Assembly (NCBI GenBank): GCA_934446365.1
Contig: CAKSDZ010000004.1
Location: forward strand, 194,023 to 258,022
Reading direction: 5' to 3'
Length of the DNA stretch: 64,000 nt
From: an uncultured Eubacteriales bacterium
Lineage (GTDB): Bacteria; Bacillota; Clostridia; Oscillospirales; CAG-272
The position numbers and the translations under genes were made by a program. The notes beneath the pieces are model-generated. The model did not search any database. It was not told the origin of the DNA and saw only the letters and a list, made by a program, of their open reading frames with translations. Shown here one piece after another: positions 52,392 through 61,688 of the stretch. How positions within the stretch are numbered: the stretch's first letter is position 1; every line of letters begins with the position of its first letter.

Positions 52392-52559
52392 GTCTTTTAT
52401 GATGCGGCCCATCCGAGCGGTCGGCCGGGCCTTCCTTTCTTCTCCGCAGCTTTGCGGAAGAGTCTTTTCGTTTCCGTTCTGTTTTCATTTTAACACAAAT
52501 CTATGAAAAATAACAGATGATTTGCAAAAAAATTATAAAGAAGGAAATCCTTCGGACGG

Positions 52560-52588
52560 TTGACAGGAGGGGTTCCGTATGATACAAT
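52560..52588 (+). promoter_or_regulatory. Probable sigma-A promoter of the TerB-domain/ATPase pair
   Basis: TTGACA, a 17-base spacer and TACAAT, about 62 bases before the chosen start. It overlaps a GGAGGGG-ATG at 52579 that would begin a short frame, so either the promoter or that start is fortuitous. Confidence 0.6.
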
Positions 52589-52649
52589 TATTTAAATACG
52601 AAGATTATGCCGGAAAGCATCGAAAACCGGTGAGAGAGGGGGCGGGGGC

Positions 52650-54248
52650 ATGTCGCCGCGCAACGAAAATATCGATAGCTTTTGGGATATCGGCGACATG
52701 CTGCCGTCGCGTCCCGCAAAAAAGGCGGTGCCCTCTCGCGCATCGGTCCCCGAGGCCGTTCCGGTGCGGGTGAATGTCGGAGAGCCGGAGCCGGAATTCA
52801 AAATTCTGCCGCGCCGCGAGCGGGAAATCCGGAAAGAACCGGAAGCGCGGGAGTTTTGTCCGCCGTCGGGCTTTATCAAGAAGGTGCGGATCATACCGTG
52901 GCCGACCGATTTCAGCTTCTATACGAAATTCAGAAACGATGCGCTTCGGTATTTTGACAGGGAGCACGCGGCTTGCGAGTATATCTATTTCTTTTCCTAC
53001 ATGCCGCAGTATGACCAGATGACGGCGGCGCAGGTCGCATATTATCTTTACTGGCGGGGCGAGGTTCGCCGTGAGCACTATATCAAGGCGGATAACAGCT
53101 ATCTGTTTTTGTATATCTACGAGATCATCAATCTGCCGGATAAAATACCGCCGCAGACGGGGGCGGTTCTGCTCTCGAGGCTGTGGCGGGCGTACCGCGA
53201 GGATTTCCGGTATCTCGACAAATATATCGGAGAATGGCTTTGCGATTACTGTCTGATATACGGCGTGGAGCCGGACTGGCAGGCGCTTGCCGCGTTTTCC
53301 GGCGAAATTGCCGGAAAGGTTTCTCTGCCGGAGTTTTATCTGCGCGGGGATGAGCTGACCTATCCGCTGATTCGCTCTCTTTCATCCTATGATTACAGAA
53401 AAAGCAAATATTACGCCGAGCATCATGACGCTTTCGACAGGCATATTCCGGCGGCCGCCGTGCAGGTGCTCAGCCGGCTTGTGGCGCCTGCGCCGGAGGA
53501 ATTCGGCGTCCATCCCGCGAAGCTTTCCCGCGACGGTTTTTCGGGCGCCGTCGCCTGCCGTGCGGTGAAATGCAAGCTCGAGCTTACCTGCTTTCCGCTT
53601 CGGCGGTCATATGAGATGAAGCAGCTGGTAACGGGCGTCATTAAGCTCTGTGAAAACCAGCTTCGCGCGGCATTTTCCGTCAAGGCGCGCTTTTCGCCCG
53701 CCGGCATCGACGAGAGGCTTGTGCGCGCCGTTTCGGAATATTTCGACGCATTTTATCCCGAACGCTCCTCGCACAAGCGGCGGAAAGCGCCGGAGGAAGC
53801 TGAGGAAGCCTATATGGCGCTTTATGAGCCGGAAAACAAGGGACCTGCCGACATCAAGCGGGCGCTTGCCATCGAGCAGGACGCTTGGGAGACGGCGGCG
53901 CTTCTCGGCGAAGATTCCGATGAGGAGGCGCCCTGTGGGACTGTCCCCGAACCGTCGGAAATGCCCGCTTTTGCCGGCTTTGACGATGCCGCGGAGGGGG
54001 ACTTTGCCGCGCTTGTTTCGGCGCTTGACGGAGAGACACGCCGGGCGCTTGTCTCCGCCTGCCGCGGAGAGTTTGCCGCGTTCTGCCGCGCGGCGGGACG
54101 GATGCCGGAAACAGTGAAAAGCCGAATCAACGAGCTTGCGACGGAGCTTGTCGGAGACATCGTTCTGGATGACGGTTTCAACGTGATAGGGGATTACGCA
54201 GACGAGCTTTTTGCCGCTTTGACGGAATATAAGGAGGATACGGACTGA
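52650..54248 (+). CDS. TerB N-/C-terminal domain-containing protein
   Basis: A 532-residue protein. After a Pro-rich lead (about 12-60, starting near FWDIGDMLPSRP) comes a TerB-N-type domain (about 75-290). It includes FFSYMPQYDQMTAAQVAYYLYWRGEVR near 110-137, a family hallmark. A charged linker and TerB-C-like C-terminal part follow (about 380-532). TerB-N/TerB-C proteins are usually encoded beside P-loop ATPases and helicases, and have been proposed to act in stress or phage response. It is followed after one base by such an ATPase. The exact function is unknown. Confidence 0.75.
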   Translation: MSPRNENIDSFWDIGDMLPSRPAKKAVPSRASVPEAVPVRVNVGEPEPEFKILPRREREIRKEPEAREFCPPSGFIKKVRIIPWPTDFSFYTKFRNDALRYFDREHAACEYIYFFSYMPQYDQMTAAQVAYYLYWRGEVRREHYIKADNSYLFLYIYEIINLPDKIPPQTGAVLLSRLWRAYREDFRYLDKYIGEWLCDYCLIYGVEPDWQALAAFSGEIAGKVSLPEFYLRGDELTYPLIRSLSSYDYRKSKYYAEHHDAFDRHIPAAAVQVLSRLVAPAPEEFGVHPAKLSRDGFSGAVACRAVKCKLELTCFPLRRSYEMKQLVTGVIKLCENQLRAAFSVKARFSPAGIDERLVRAVSEYFDAFYPERSSHKRRKAPEEAEEAYMALYEPENKGPADIKRALAIEQDAWETAALLGEDSDEEAPCGTVPEPSEMPAFAGFDDAAEGDFAALVSALDGETRRALVSACRGEFAAFCRAAGRMPETVKSRINELATELVGDIVLDDGFNVIGDYADELFAALTEYKEDTD

Positions 54249-54249
54249 A

Positions 54250-55584
54250 ATGCAGGAAAAAACGGTCAAAATACCGAAACGGATATTGAACTCGCTGCTT
54301 GCCTCCATGGCGGCGGGCGTTGTCCCGCGCTCCGGCGCGAAATATATCGCGATCGGACGGACGGGGGAGATCGCCGCGCTCTGCCGGGACCTTGACGCGG
54401 TGGCGGACGGTGGCTCGGCGACGCGCTTTATCATCGGCAAATACGGAAGCGGCAAGAGCTTTCTCATTCAGCTGATGCGCGGTTATGCGATTGAGAACGG
54501 TTTTGTCTGCGCGGACGCCGATCTTTCGCCGGAGCGCAGGCTCTCCTCCTCGAACGGCGGCGGACTTGCGACATACAGAGAACTGATGAAAAACCTGTCG
54601 TCCAAGGCGTCGCCGGAGGGCGGGGCGCTGTCTCAAATCATTTCCAAATGGCTCTCCGACATTCAGTATGAGGTGGCGGAAACGGGACTGTCTCCGGATT
54701 CGCCCGATTTTGAGAAAGAAATTTCCAAGCGGATTTATTCCGTGCTGCGCGAAATCGAAACGGGCATCGGCGCGTTCGATTTCGCTCGGGTGATCGATAC
54801 CTATTACCGCGCATGGCGCGCGTCGGACGAGGGACGTCAAAGCGACTGTCTGCGCTGGCTGCGCGGGGAATTCGGCACGAAAACCGAGGCGCGCGCGGCG
54901 CTTTCGGTATCCGGCATCATCGACGATGAGAACTGGTACGATTATATCAAGCTGATGGCGGTTTTTGTCCGCCGGCTCGGATACCGCGGACTTGTCGTCT
55001 TCATCGACGAATGCGTCAACCTTTATAAAATCCCGAATCGCGTGTCGAGGGAAAACAATTATGAGAAGATTCTTTCCATTTTCAACGACACGCTTCAAGG
55101 CAAGGCGGCAGGACTGGAAATCATCTTCGCCGGTACACCGCAGTTTTTGGAGGATACGCGCCGCGGGCTTTTCAGCTACGAGGCGCTGCGTTCGCGGCTC
55201 GTCGATACGATGTTCGGCGGAGAACCGGCGCAGACAGGGCATATGTTCGGTCCGATCATGCGTCTTGCAAGGCTTTCCGACGACGAGCTGCTCGCTCTCA
55301 TCGCCCGTGTGACGGGGCTTTTTGCCGAAGGGTATGGGGCTGTGGACGTCACGGCGGAGGAGATGCGCGATTTTCTGTATTTCATGCTTTCGCGTGCCGG
55401 TGCGGATACGATGATTACGCCGCGTGAAATCATCCGCTCCTATATGACGGCGCTCGGATTGCTTGCGCAGGAAAACGGCAAGAAGCGTCTGCCGGATATT
55501 TATAAAAAAGAGGACGTGATGCCCGCCGATGCGGATAAAAGGGTGAATCCCGACGATTTTGATCCGGAGACAATCGAAATTTAA
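54250..55584 (+). CDS. P-loop ATPase (BREX BrxD/DUF2791-like)
   Basis: A 444-residue AAA+-like ATPase. VPRSGAKYIAIGRTGEIAAL near 25-44 and Walker A FIIGKYGSGKSFLIQLM near 61-77 are present. Walker B is GLVVFIDECVNLYKI near 247, and EIIFAGTPQFLEDTRRGLFSYEALRSRL follows near 290. These blocks match the ATP-binding proteins called DUF2791/BrxD that pair with TerB-domain proteins. It starts one base after the partner's stop, with an AAGGAGG site 12 bases away. No BrxL, PglX or helicase gene is adjacent, so this is not a full BREX locus. Confidence 0.75.
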   Translation: MQEKTVKIPKRILNSLLASMAAGVVPRSGAKYIAIGRTGEIAALCRDLDAVADGGSATRFIIGKYGSGKSFLIQLMRGYAIENGFVCADADLSPERRLSSSNGGGLATYRELMKNLSSKASPEGGALSQIISKWLSDIQYEVAETGLSPDSPDFEKEISKRIYSVLREIETGIGAFDFARVIDTYYRAWRASDEGRQSDCLRWLRGEFGTKTEARAALSVSGIIDDENWYDYIKLMAVFVRRLGYRGLVVFIDECVNLYKIPNRVSRENNYEKILSIFNDTLQGKAAGLEIIFAGTPQFLEDTRRGLFSYEALRSRLVDTMFGGEPAQTGHMFGPIMRLARLSDDELLALIARVTGLFAEGYGAVDVTAEEMRDFLYFMLSRAGADTMITPREIIRSYMTALGLLAQENGKKRLPDIYKKEDVMPADADKRVNPDDFDPETIEI

Positions 55585-55642
55585 GCATACGAAAACAAAT
55601 TTATGAATTTCACCGCTTTCGGGCGGTATAACGGAGAGAGCT

Positions 55643-58585
55643 ATGAGAGAAAAATTTTCCTTTGACCCCAAAAATACGGGAGAGAACCGGTGCGAGCCGC
55701 GCGCATTCTATATCCCGCACGGCACGGCGGCCTCCGCCATGTCGGAGAATGCCGGCGACCGCTATGTGTCCCTCGACGGAGATTGGGATTTTCGGTATTA
55801 TGAGACGCTGCTCGAGCTTCCGGCGGAGCCATGCGGGCTCGAATACACGGAAAAAATGCCGGTGCCGTCCTGCTGGCAGTGCCACGGATACGGCAAAATC
55901 CAGTATACGAACGTCAACTATCCCATTCCGTATCTGCCGCCGGAAATTTCCCTTGATACGCCCGTCGGCGTCTATCACCGCGTGTTTACGGCGCCCGCGG
56001 GCGAAAAGACCTATCTGATGTTCGACGGCGTTTGCTCGGAGTTTATCGTCTATGTCAATGACCGCTATCTCGGCATGTCCAAAGGGTCTCATATTCAGTC
56101 GGAATTTGATGTGACGGAGCTGCTCTGCGCCGGCGAAAACTCGATTACCGTGGCCGTTCTCACATACAGCGACAGCACTTATATCGAGGATCAGGACTTC
56201 TTCCGCTTCAACGGCATTTTCAGAAGCGTCTATCTGCTTTCCCGTCCCGCGCTCCATATCCGGGATTTCTTCATCACGACGGAAAACGACGGGACGGTCG
56301 GCATCGACCTTTCGCTGTCCGGCGACTGTGAGGATTTGGAATCGAAGCTTTCGGTGCGGCTTTTTGCGCCCGACGGAACGGAAATCGAGGAGGGCGCCGA
56401 ATCTCCGCTTCTGTGGACGGCGGAGACGCCGAACCTATACGGTCTTTTGCTTTCCTTCAACGGGGAATATATCTATAAAAAGTTCGGATTCCGCGAAATC
56501 TCCGTCGCGGAAAACTGCGCCCTGCTGATAAACGGAGAGGCGGTCAAGCTCAAAGGTGTCAACCATCACGACACGCATCCGAAAAACGGCTATACGGTCA
56601 CAAAAGAGGAGCTGTGGGAGGAGCTGTGCCTGATGAAGCGGCACAACATCAACTGCATCCGCACCTCGCACTATCCGCCGGTGCCGGAAATGCTTGAAAT
56701 GTGCGACAAGCTCGGCTTTTATGTGGTGGACGAGTGCGACATCGAGGCACACGGCACGGAGCTTGCCTATCGCGGCAAAAATCCGTCGGGGCAGATCTCC
56801 GACAATCCTCTGTGGCGCGAGGCCTATCTCGACAGGGCGAAGCGCTTTGTCGCGCGCGACAAAAACGCACCGTGCGTCATCATGTGGTCGCTCGGGAACG
56901 AGAGCCATTTCGGGGAAAATCACCGCGCGATGGCGGCGATGATAAAAGAGACGGATTCGACAAGACTCATTCATTATGAAGGGACTTCCGCTGTGCGCCG
57001 ATTCTCCGAAACGCATGACGAGCCGATCGACGAATGCGTCGATGTGGAAAGCTTTATGTACTGGGCGCTCGAGGGCGTGGAGGCAAAGGGAATCAACAAG
57101 AGCGGCGATCCCCGCCCGTATTTCCTCTGCGAATATGCGCACGCCATGGGCATGGGCCCGGGCGGCCTTGAGGATTATTGGCGGCTCTTTTATCGGTATC
57201 CCCGCCTTATCGGCGGCTGTGTATGGGAATGGGCGGATCACGCGGTCGAGGAAGGGGAGAAGAACGGAATGCCGGTCTGGCTTTACGGCGGAGACCACGG
57301 CGAGGTGCCGAACGACGGCAATTTCTGCGCCGACGGACTTTGCTATCCCGACCGCACGCCGCATATCGGCCTTTTGGAGCTGAAACAGGTGCTTCGTCCC
57401 GTGCGTGTCGTATGGGAGGATGAGACGCGCGGCGTGCTTCGTCTTTCCAATATGCTGGATTTTGTGAATACGGCGGCACTTTTCACCGCGGAATATGCGG
57501 TCATGGACGGGGAACGCGTCATCTCGCGCGGGACGCTTCCGCTGGATATCGCGCCGCATGAATCCGTCACGGTGCAAATTGAGGGGCTTCCCGAGGCGAC
57601 GGAATATCCCTGCTTTGTCAATCTTTCCGTTGTCTACCGCTGTGATACGCCGTTTGCGAAAGCGGGAGAGGAGGCGTGCTTCGAGCAGCTTGCCGTCCGG
57701 ACAAAGACCGGCGCGCTCCGCGCAAAACGGAAATCGGGGTGTATATCCGTTGCTTCCAGTGCGCGCTTTGTGAAAATCGCCTCGGAGACGCTTTCCGTCA
57801 CGGTGGACCGTGCGCACGGCACGCTCACAAGCTTTTGCAAAAACGGAATGGAGCTTCTCGCCGCACCGACGCGCTTCACCGCATGGCGCGCGCCGACGGA
57901 CAACGATATGAACATCAATCCCCGCAACTGGACGGCCGAATTTGTCCGGTATGCCGGCTTTCATGTCCTGTCCTCCGGGATTACCTGTACCGATTCCGAA
58001 GCCGTTCTCATCTTTGACGGGCTTTTCGGCGCACCGGCACGCTTCCCGATGTATCTTTTGAAAGTGGTGTATACCGTGAGCGCGGGCGGCGTCGATGTCG
58101 CCGCTCACGCACAGCGGCATCCCGATATGCTGGTGACGCAGATTCCGCGCTTTGCGGTGGAGTTTGTCCTGCGCGCCGGCTTTGAAACGCTTGAATATTT
58201 TGCCAAGGGTCCGAAGGCCTGCTATATCGATTTTCAGGAGCACGCGAAATACGGCGTCTACCGTTCGACCGTTACGGAGGAATACGAGCCGATGATAAAA
58301 CCGCAGGAATGCGGCAATCACATCGGCGCGCGGTATGCCGTTTTATCCTCCGAGGACAGCGAATTGCGCGTGGAAGGGGAGAATTTTGAGTTTTCCGCGC
58401 TCCACTATTCCGCGGAAGCGCTCACGGATGCCGCTCACCGCCATGAGCTGGTGCCTGATGAGAATACGCACCTGTTGATAAACTACAAGGTCAACGGAAT
58501 CGGCACAAACAGCTGCGGTCCGGTGCTTCCGGAACAGTATATTTTCCTTGATGAGCACTTTGATTTTCAATTTCATGTTCAATAA
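55643..58585 (+). CDS. Beta-galactosidase, glycoside hydrolase family 2
   Basis: A 980-residue LacZ-type enzyme. The order is jelly-roll domain (about 35-215), immunoglobulin-like domains, TIM barrel (about 300-600) and C-terminal Bgal small-chain domain (about 700-970). KLKGVNHHDTHP near 307 and NCIRTSHYPP near 337 are seen. SLGNESHFG near 416 has the acid/base Glu, and FLCEYAHAMGMGPGGL near 493 has the nucleophile Glu. There is no signal peptide, so it acts on imported lactose or galactosides. It follows the ATPase gene by 58 bases without a clear promoter. Confidence 0.93.
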   Translation: MREKFSFDPKNTGENRCEPRAFYIPHGTAASAMSENAGDRYVSLDGDWDFRYYETLLELPAEPCGLEYTEKMPVPSCWQCHGYGKIQYTNVNYPIPYLPPEISLDTPVGVYHRVFTAPAGEKTYLMFDGVCSEFIVYVNDRYLGMSKGSHIQSEFDVTELLCAGENSITVAVLTYSDSTYIEDQDFFRFNGIFRSVYLLSRPALHIRDFFITTENDGTVGIDLSLSGDCEDLESKLSVRLFAPDGTEIEEGAESPLLWTAETPNLYGLLLSFNGEYIYKKFGFREISVAENCALLINGEAVKLKGVNHHDTHPKNGYTVTKEELWEELCLMKRHNINCIRTSHYPPVPEMLEMCDKLGFYVVDECDIEAHGTELAYRGKNPSGQISDNPLWREAYLDRAKRFVARDKNAPCVIMWSLGNESHFGENHRAMAAMIKETDSTRLIHYEGTSAVRRFSETHDEPIDECVDVESFMYWALEGVEAKGINKSGDPRPYFLCEYAHAMGMGPGGLEDYWRLFYRYPRLIGGCVWEWADHAVEEGEKNGMPVWLYGGDHGEVPNDGNFCADGLCYPDRTPHIGLLELKQVLRPVRVVWEDETRGVLRLSNMLDFVNTAALFTAEYAVMDGERVISRGTLPLDIAPHESVTVQIEGLPEATEYPCFVNLSVVYRCDTPFAKAGEEACFEQLAVRTKTGALRAKRKSGCISVASSARFVKIASETLSVTVDRAHGTLTSFCKNGMELLAAPTRFTAWRAPTDNDMNINPRNWTAEFVRYAGFHVLSSGITCTDSEAVLIFDGLFGAPARFPMYLLKVVYTVSAGGVDVAAHAQRHPDMLVTQIPRFAVEFVLRAGFETLEYFAKGPKACYIDFQEHAKYGVYRSTVTEEYEPMIKPQECGNHIGARYAVLSSEDSELRVEGENFEFSALHYSAEALTDAAHRHELVPDENTHLLINYKVNGIGTNSCGPVLPEQYIFLDEHFDFQFHVQ

Positions 58586-58599
58586 CAGGAGGTACCGGC

Positions 58600-58938
58600 A
58601 TGGCAAAGCTTGAATGTGAACTGGTCGGCGATTTTTCTGTCATCCTTCGCGATATCGAGGATGGCATCTTAAACGGCAGCGCGTCGGCAAGCCTTGAGGA
58701 CAGAAGTGATTTTGTCTCCGGCGATGTCCGCTGCGCCGTGCGTGTGTTTGAACGATACAGCATGGCGGGCGGGAACCGGCTCAGCATGAGCGTGACGCTG
58801 TTCGGCCCTCCGGAGAGAATCCGTTTGTCCGCCATCACGGCGGGCGGAAGCAGCGCGATATTTTTCAAAATAAATACCTTCGGGGAAGAAGCGTTCCTTG
58901 AATGTATCGAGGAGATCGTTTCTCCTTATTGTCATTAA
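58600..58938 (+). CDS. DUF6054 family protein
   Basis: A 112-residue soluble alpha/beta protein. Conserved blocks are ELVGDFSVILRDIEDGILNG, RCAVRVFERYSMAGGNRLSM and SAITAGGSSAIFFKINTFGE. I recognise this as the DUF6054 family common in gut Clostridia, whose role is unknown. ATG follows AGGAGG. It starts 14 bases after beta-galactosidase and is probably on the same transcript. Confidence 0.75.
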   Translation: MAKLECELVGDFSVILRDIEDGILNGSASASLEDRSDFVSGDVRCAVRVFERYSMAGGNRLSMSVTLFGPPERIRLSAITAGGSSAIFFKINTFGEEAFLECIEEIVSPYCH

Positions 58939-58964
58939 AGAACGTACAGCGTAAGGAGGACAAT

Positions 58965-59516
58965 ATGACGGAAGAAGAAAAAACTGAGGTTGTGGAAACG
59001 CCGCCGCTTTTTGAAACGCACAGCGTTTGGACGAAAGCCATGTTCCTCGAATTGCAGAAAAGCGCGGTGAAATCGCGATTGTGGATTTGGGCGGCTGTTA
59101 TATCGGCGATATGGATTCCGGTTATCGTTCTTAACGTTATCGGGAAAGACTGGATAATGACGCTTTTACTTATTATTCTGTATGGATTGCTGGTCTGCTA
59201 TTTATTCTATTTGCCGTATGGGATTGCCAAACGGCAGTACAATCAGTATCGGGTGCTCTATGGCAAAGATATGGAGTATGATTTATGCTTTCGGGAGGAG
59301 ACGGTCACAAGCGTCAATCTTCTGACAGGCGGAAAATTGTCGATGGGCTATGAGAAATTCCGAAGGCTTGTCAAAACCAAAAACCTATATATCCTGTATA
59401 TGGAGAAAAAGATGGTGTTTTTCTTTCACAGGAATGATTTCATAACGGGCGACGCCGCTTCCTTTGAGGCGTTTATCGCGGGAAAATGCCCGCAGACCAA
59501 AAAGAAATCCAAATGA
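58965..59516 (+). CDS. YcxB-like membrane protein
   Basis: A 183-residue protein with two adjacent membrane helices (about 41-61 and 65-88). A C-terminal soluble beta domain (about 105-170) contains the YcxB-like block KLSMGYEKFRRLVKTKNLYILYMEKKM, split over two strands. YcxB-like proteins are uncharacterised. ATG follows AAGGAGG by 5 bases. It is the last gene before a terminator. Confidence 0.72.
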   Translation: MTEEEKTEVVETPPLFETHSVWTKAMFLELQKSAVKSRLWIWAAVISAIWIPVIVLNVIGKDWIMTLLLIILYGLLVCYLFYLPYGIAKRQYNQYRVLYGKDMEYDLCFREETVTSVNLLTGGKLSMGYEKFRRLVKTKNLYILYMEKKMVFFFHRNDFITGDAASFEAFIAGKCPQTKKKSK

Positions 59517-59548
59517 GAAAGACCGGAGCGAGCGCTCCGGTCTTTTCT
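59516..59548. terminator. Bidirectional terminator between the YcxB-like and ClC genes
   Basis: A 12-bp GC-rich stem (AAAGACCGGAGC with GCTCCGGTCTTT, 4-base loop) with short T-runs. It begins at the end of one stop codon and overlaps the other. Confidence 0.87.
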
Positions 59549-61136
59549 ATACGGTTTCCAGCTCCTTGATTTCGTAGTCCCGTCCGACGAGATTATAAAG
59601 GCACTGCTTGACCTCCTCCTCGTCGTAAAGCTGGATTTTGATGACGATGGTATCGCCGGCATAGATTTTTTTCTCGCCGCCGTTGTCCATCGATTTTTCG
59701 TTTTTGTTTGCCCGTGTGATGCTGGTAACAATCGCGGTATGCGGCCACAAAATGTCCCGCACGGCCTTGCCGATGACGAATGCGCCGTCGGAAACCTTGA
59801 CCTCATAACGCACGATTTTCCGCTTTTTCCCGCGGTTCTGCACCTCCACCATGTCGTCGAGCACCGCGTCGTAGAAGGATTTCCGATTGAAGATTTCCGT
59901 TGCAAAATAAACGGTGAAAACAGCGACCGCCACATAAAAAAGATTGGTGAACTGTGCGGTGGATTCGATGAAAAAGACCGTCGCGGTAAGCGGGGCGCGC
60001 ATGGTGCCGCCCATGAAGGCGGACATCGCAAGCAGAATGACGGTTCCGTAAAGCTCCTCGGACATTCCGAGGACGATGAGCAGCTTTCCGGCGAGCGCAC
60101 CGATAAGCGCGCCGATGGCGAGCGTCGGGACGAAGATGCCGCCGGTCGCACCGCTGTTGGAGGTCAGTATCATCATGACGAAGCGTATGAGCAGCAGAAC
60201 GGCCAAATAAGCGACGGTGCGTTCCTCTTCCAGAATATCGAGGATGATTCCGCGTCCGCTGTAAAGGCTGTCGAGGAAAAAGAAGCCGAGCGCGCCGGTG
60301 AGCAGAAAGACGACGGCAAGCTTTGCATAGTCCGGAACGCGGCTCCCGAATTTTCTCATAAAGGCGTTGAAAGCGGAAACGGCAAGGTCGAACAGCGCGA
60401 CCGCGGCGGCAACGATGACCGCCAGCAGGACGACATATCCGGTATCCGTGATTGCGAGCGGCGAGACATTCCCGATGTCGAAAAGCACGGGATTTATGCC
60501 GAACGCCATGCACAGCAGATTGTTGATATAGGTGGCGAACGCGACGGATGTGGAGGCGATGATGACAAGCATAGGCGTGAACCGTTTATGCACCTCTTCC
60601 AGCGCGAAGAGAATGGCGGTGACGGGAGAGCCGGTGGCGACGGAGAAGCCGGCGCAGGCGCCGCCCGTCATGACATAGCGGTTCCATGCCTCTCTGTCTT
60701 TGGATATTTTTCCGGTCAGATGTCCGAACGAGGTGCCGACCAAGACGCTCGGCCCCTCGCTTCCGAGCGGCAGTCCGCAGAAAAAGCTGATAAAGCTCCC
60801 CGCAATCGTGCCGATGAGCGTCCTGAGCCAGCGGAACGTAAGCACGCCGCGCAGGATGCCCTCGCTTCGTGGAATACCGCCGCCCTTGATTTCCGGCGCT
60901 TTTTTGTGCAGAAGATACATGATAAAAGCCATCAGAAGAAGCGCGGCGAGCAGAAGCGCCGCATAGCCCGGGCTCCCGTGCGCGGCTTCATAGAGGCTTT
61001 TTGAATATTCCTCTAACTTTTCCGCCGCAAGACGGAAGAAAAAGATCAGTGCGCCGACCGCGATTCCGCAGATCATCCCGTATACGAGACAGGGAACGGT
61101 GTGTACGAGATATTCCTTATAATTATATTTTCTCAA
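59547..61136 (-). CDS. ClC family chloride channel/transporter with C-terminal TrkA-C domain
   Basis: A 529-residue protein with about 12 membrane segments (roughly 12-425). ClC selectivity motifs are LPLGSEGPSVLVG near 122 (with the gating Glu) and NSGATGGIFVPTLAIG near 335. A C-terminal soluble RCK/TrkA-C-like domain follows (about 450-529), which may sense a ligand. It would exchange or conduct chloride across the membrane. It is probably co-transcribed with the upstream 102-residue gene (gap 90 bases). Confidence 0.9.
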   Translation of the reverse strand: MRKYNYKEYLVHTVPCLVYGMICGIAVGALIFFFRLAAEKLEEYSKSLYEAAHGSPGYAALLLAALLLMAFIMYLLHKKAPEIKGGGIPRSEGILRGVLTFRWLRTLIGTIAGSFISFFCGLPLGSEGPSVLVGTSFGHLTGKISKDREAWNRYVMTGGACAGFSVATGSPVTAILFALEEVHKRFTPMLVIIASTSVAFATYINNLLCMAFGINPVLFDIGNVSPLAITDTGYVVLLAVIVAAAVALFDLAVSAFNAFMRKFGSRVPDYAKLAVVFLLTGALGFFFLDSLYSGRGIILDILEEERTVAYLAVLLLIRFVMMILTSNSGATGGIFVPTLAIGALIGALAGKLLIVLGMSEELYGTVILLAMSAFMGGTMRAPLTATVFFIESTAQFTNLFYVAVAVFTVYFATEIFNRKSFYDAVLDDMVEVQNRGKKRKIVRYEVKVSDGAFVIGKAVRDILWPHTAIVTSITRANKNEKSMDNGGEKKIYAGDTIVIKIQLYDEEEVKQCLYNLVGRDYEIKELETV

Positions 61137-61226
61137 ACGAAGCCCTCCTTTTTGACGAAGCCCGCCTTTTGGCGGAATGCCGTTTCAAAAGGTCGGCGGG
61201 ACGATACGCTTCGCCCCGCCGGTGTT

Positions 61227-61535
61227 TTATTTTTCTTTTTTCGGATATTCCCGGATGGTGGATATATAATACGTGTTGATGAGTTTTTTGCGCCCTTTGT
61301 CGTCCGCGACCTCGATCCAGTTGTCCTTGACGGAGAGGATTGTCCCGATACAGCCGGTCGAAACATCTCCTATGATTTCGCAGCGCTTGCCGATCATATT
61401 TTCGATGAGTTCATTCATAACCGCTTTCCTTTCTTTGTTCCAAAGCATCCGCCGCCGGTTTTTTCGGCGCTTTGTCGGCAGGATGAAGCAGAAATAAATG
61501 ACGCAAAGCAAAATGACCAAATAGGAAGCTTCCAT
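61227..61535 (-). CDS. Small membrane-anchored protein with SH3-like domain (DUF6897/YajC-like)
   Basis: A 102-residue protein with one N-terminal helix (about 4-20), a very basic juxtamembrane stretch (KRRKNRRRMLWNKERK) and a small beta domain. The domain pattern MIGKRCEIIGDVSTGCIGTIL followed by NWIEVADD resembles DUF6897 and, more loosely, YajC or KOW-type barrels. The function is unknown. GGGGG precedes the ATG. It is expressed from a consensus promoter and followed by the ClC gene. Confidence 0.65.
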   Translation of the reverse strand: MEASYLVILLCVIYFCFILPTKRRKNRRRMLWNKERKAVMNELIENMIGKRCEIIGDVSTGCIGTILSVKDNWIEVADDKGRKKLINTYYISTIREYPKKEK

Positions 61536-61582
61536 ATCCCGTTTCCCCCTGCTTTTCCAAAGTGATACCCGTTTTTTCTATT

Positions 61583-61611
61583 ATTTTACTCTGTTTTGTC
61601 CCATATGTCAA
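61583..61611 (-). promoter_or_regulatory. Sigma-A promoter of the small membrane protein/ClC unit
   Basis: On the minus strand this reads TTGACA, a 17-base spacer, then TAAAAT. It sits back to back with the gpmI promoter, 10 bases apart. Confidence 0.78.
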
Positions 61612-61621
61612 TACAAAATTG

Positions 61622-61650
61622 TTGACACGGCGGCGGGGATGCGCTATAAT
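61622..61650 (+). promoter_or_regulatory. Consensus sigma-A promoter of gpmI
   Basis: TTGACA, a 17-base GC-rich spacer and TATAAT, 39 bases before the gpmI start. Confidence 0.87.
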
Positions 61651-61688
61651 CTGTTATGAATGAAATCTCAAAACAGAAAGGAAATCAT

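Noticed and set aside
52638..52649. G-rich run GGGGGCGGGGG as a G-quadruplex
   Set aside because: It has only two G-tracts, too few for an intramolecular quadruplex.
54250..55584. A complete BREX phage-defence locus
   Set aside because: Only a BrxD-like ATPase and a TerB protein are present. No BrxC, PglX methylase, PglZ or BrxL gene is found in the flanking sequence.
56435..58321. A 628-residue minus-strand open frame opposite beta-galactosidase
   Set aside because: It is antisense to a complete GH2 enzyme, with no ribosome site and no recognisable motif. The similar long antisense frames at 54178-55671 and 59739-61004 were rejected for the same reason.
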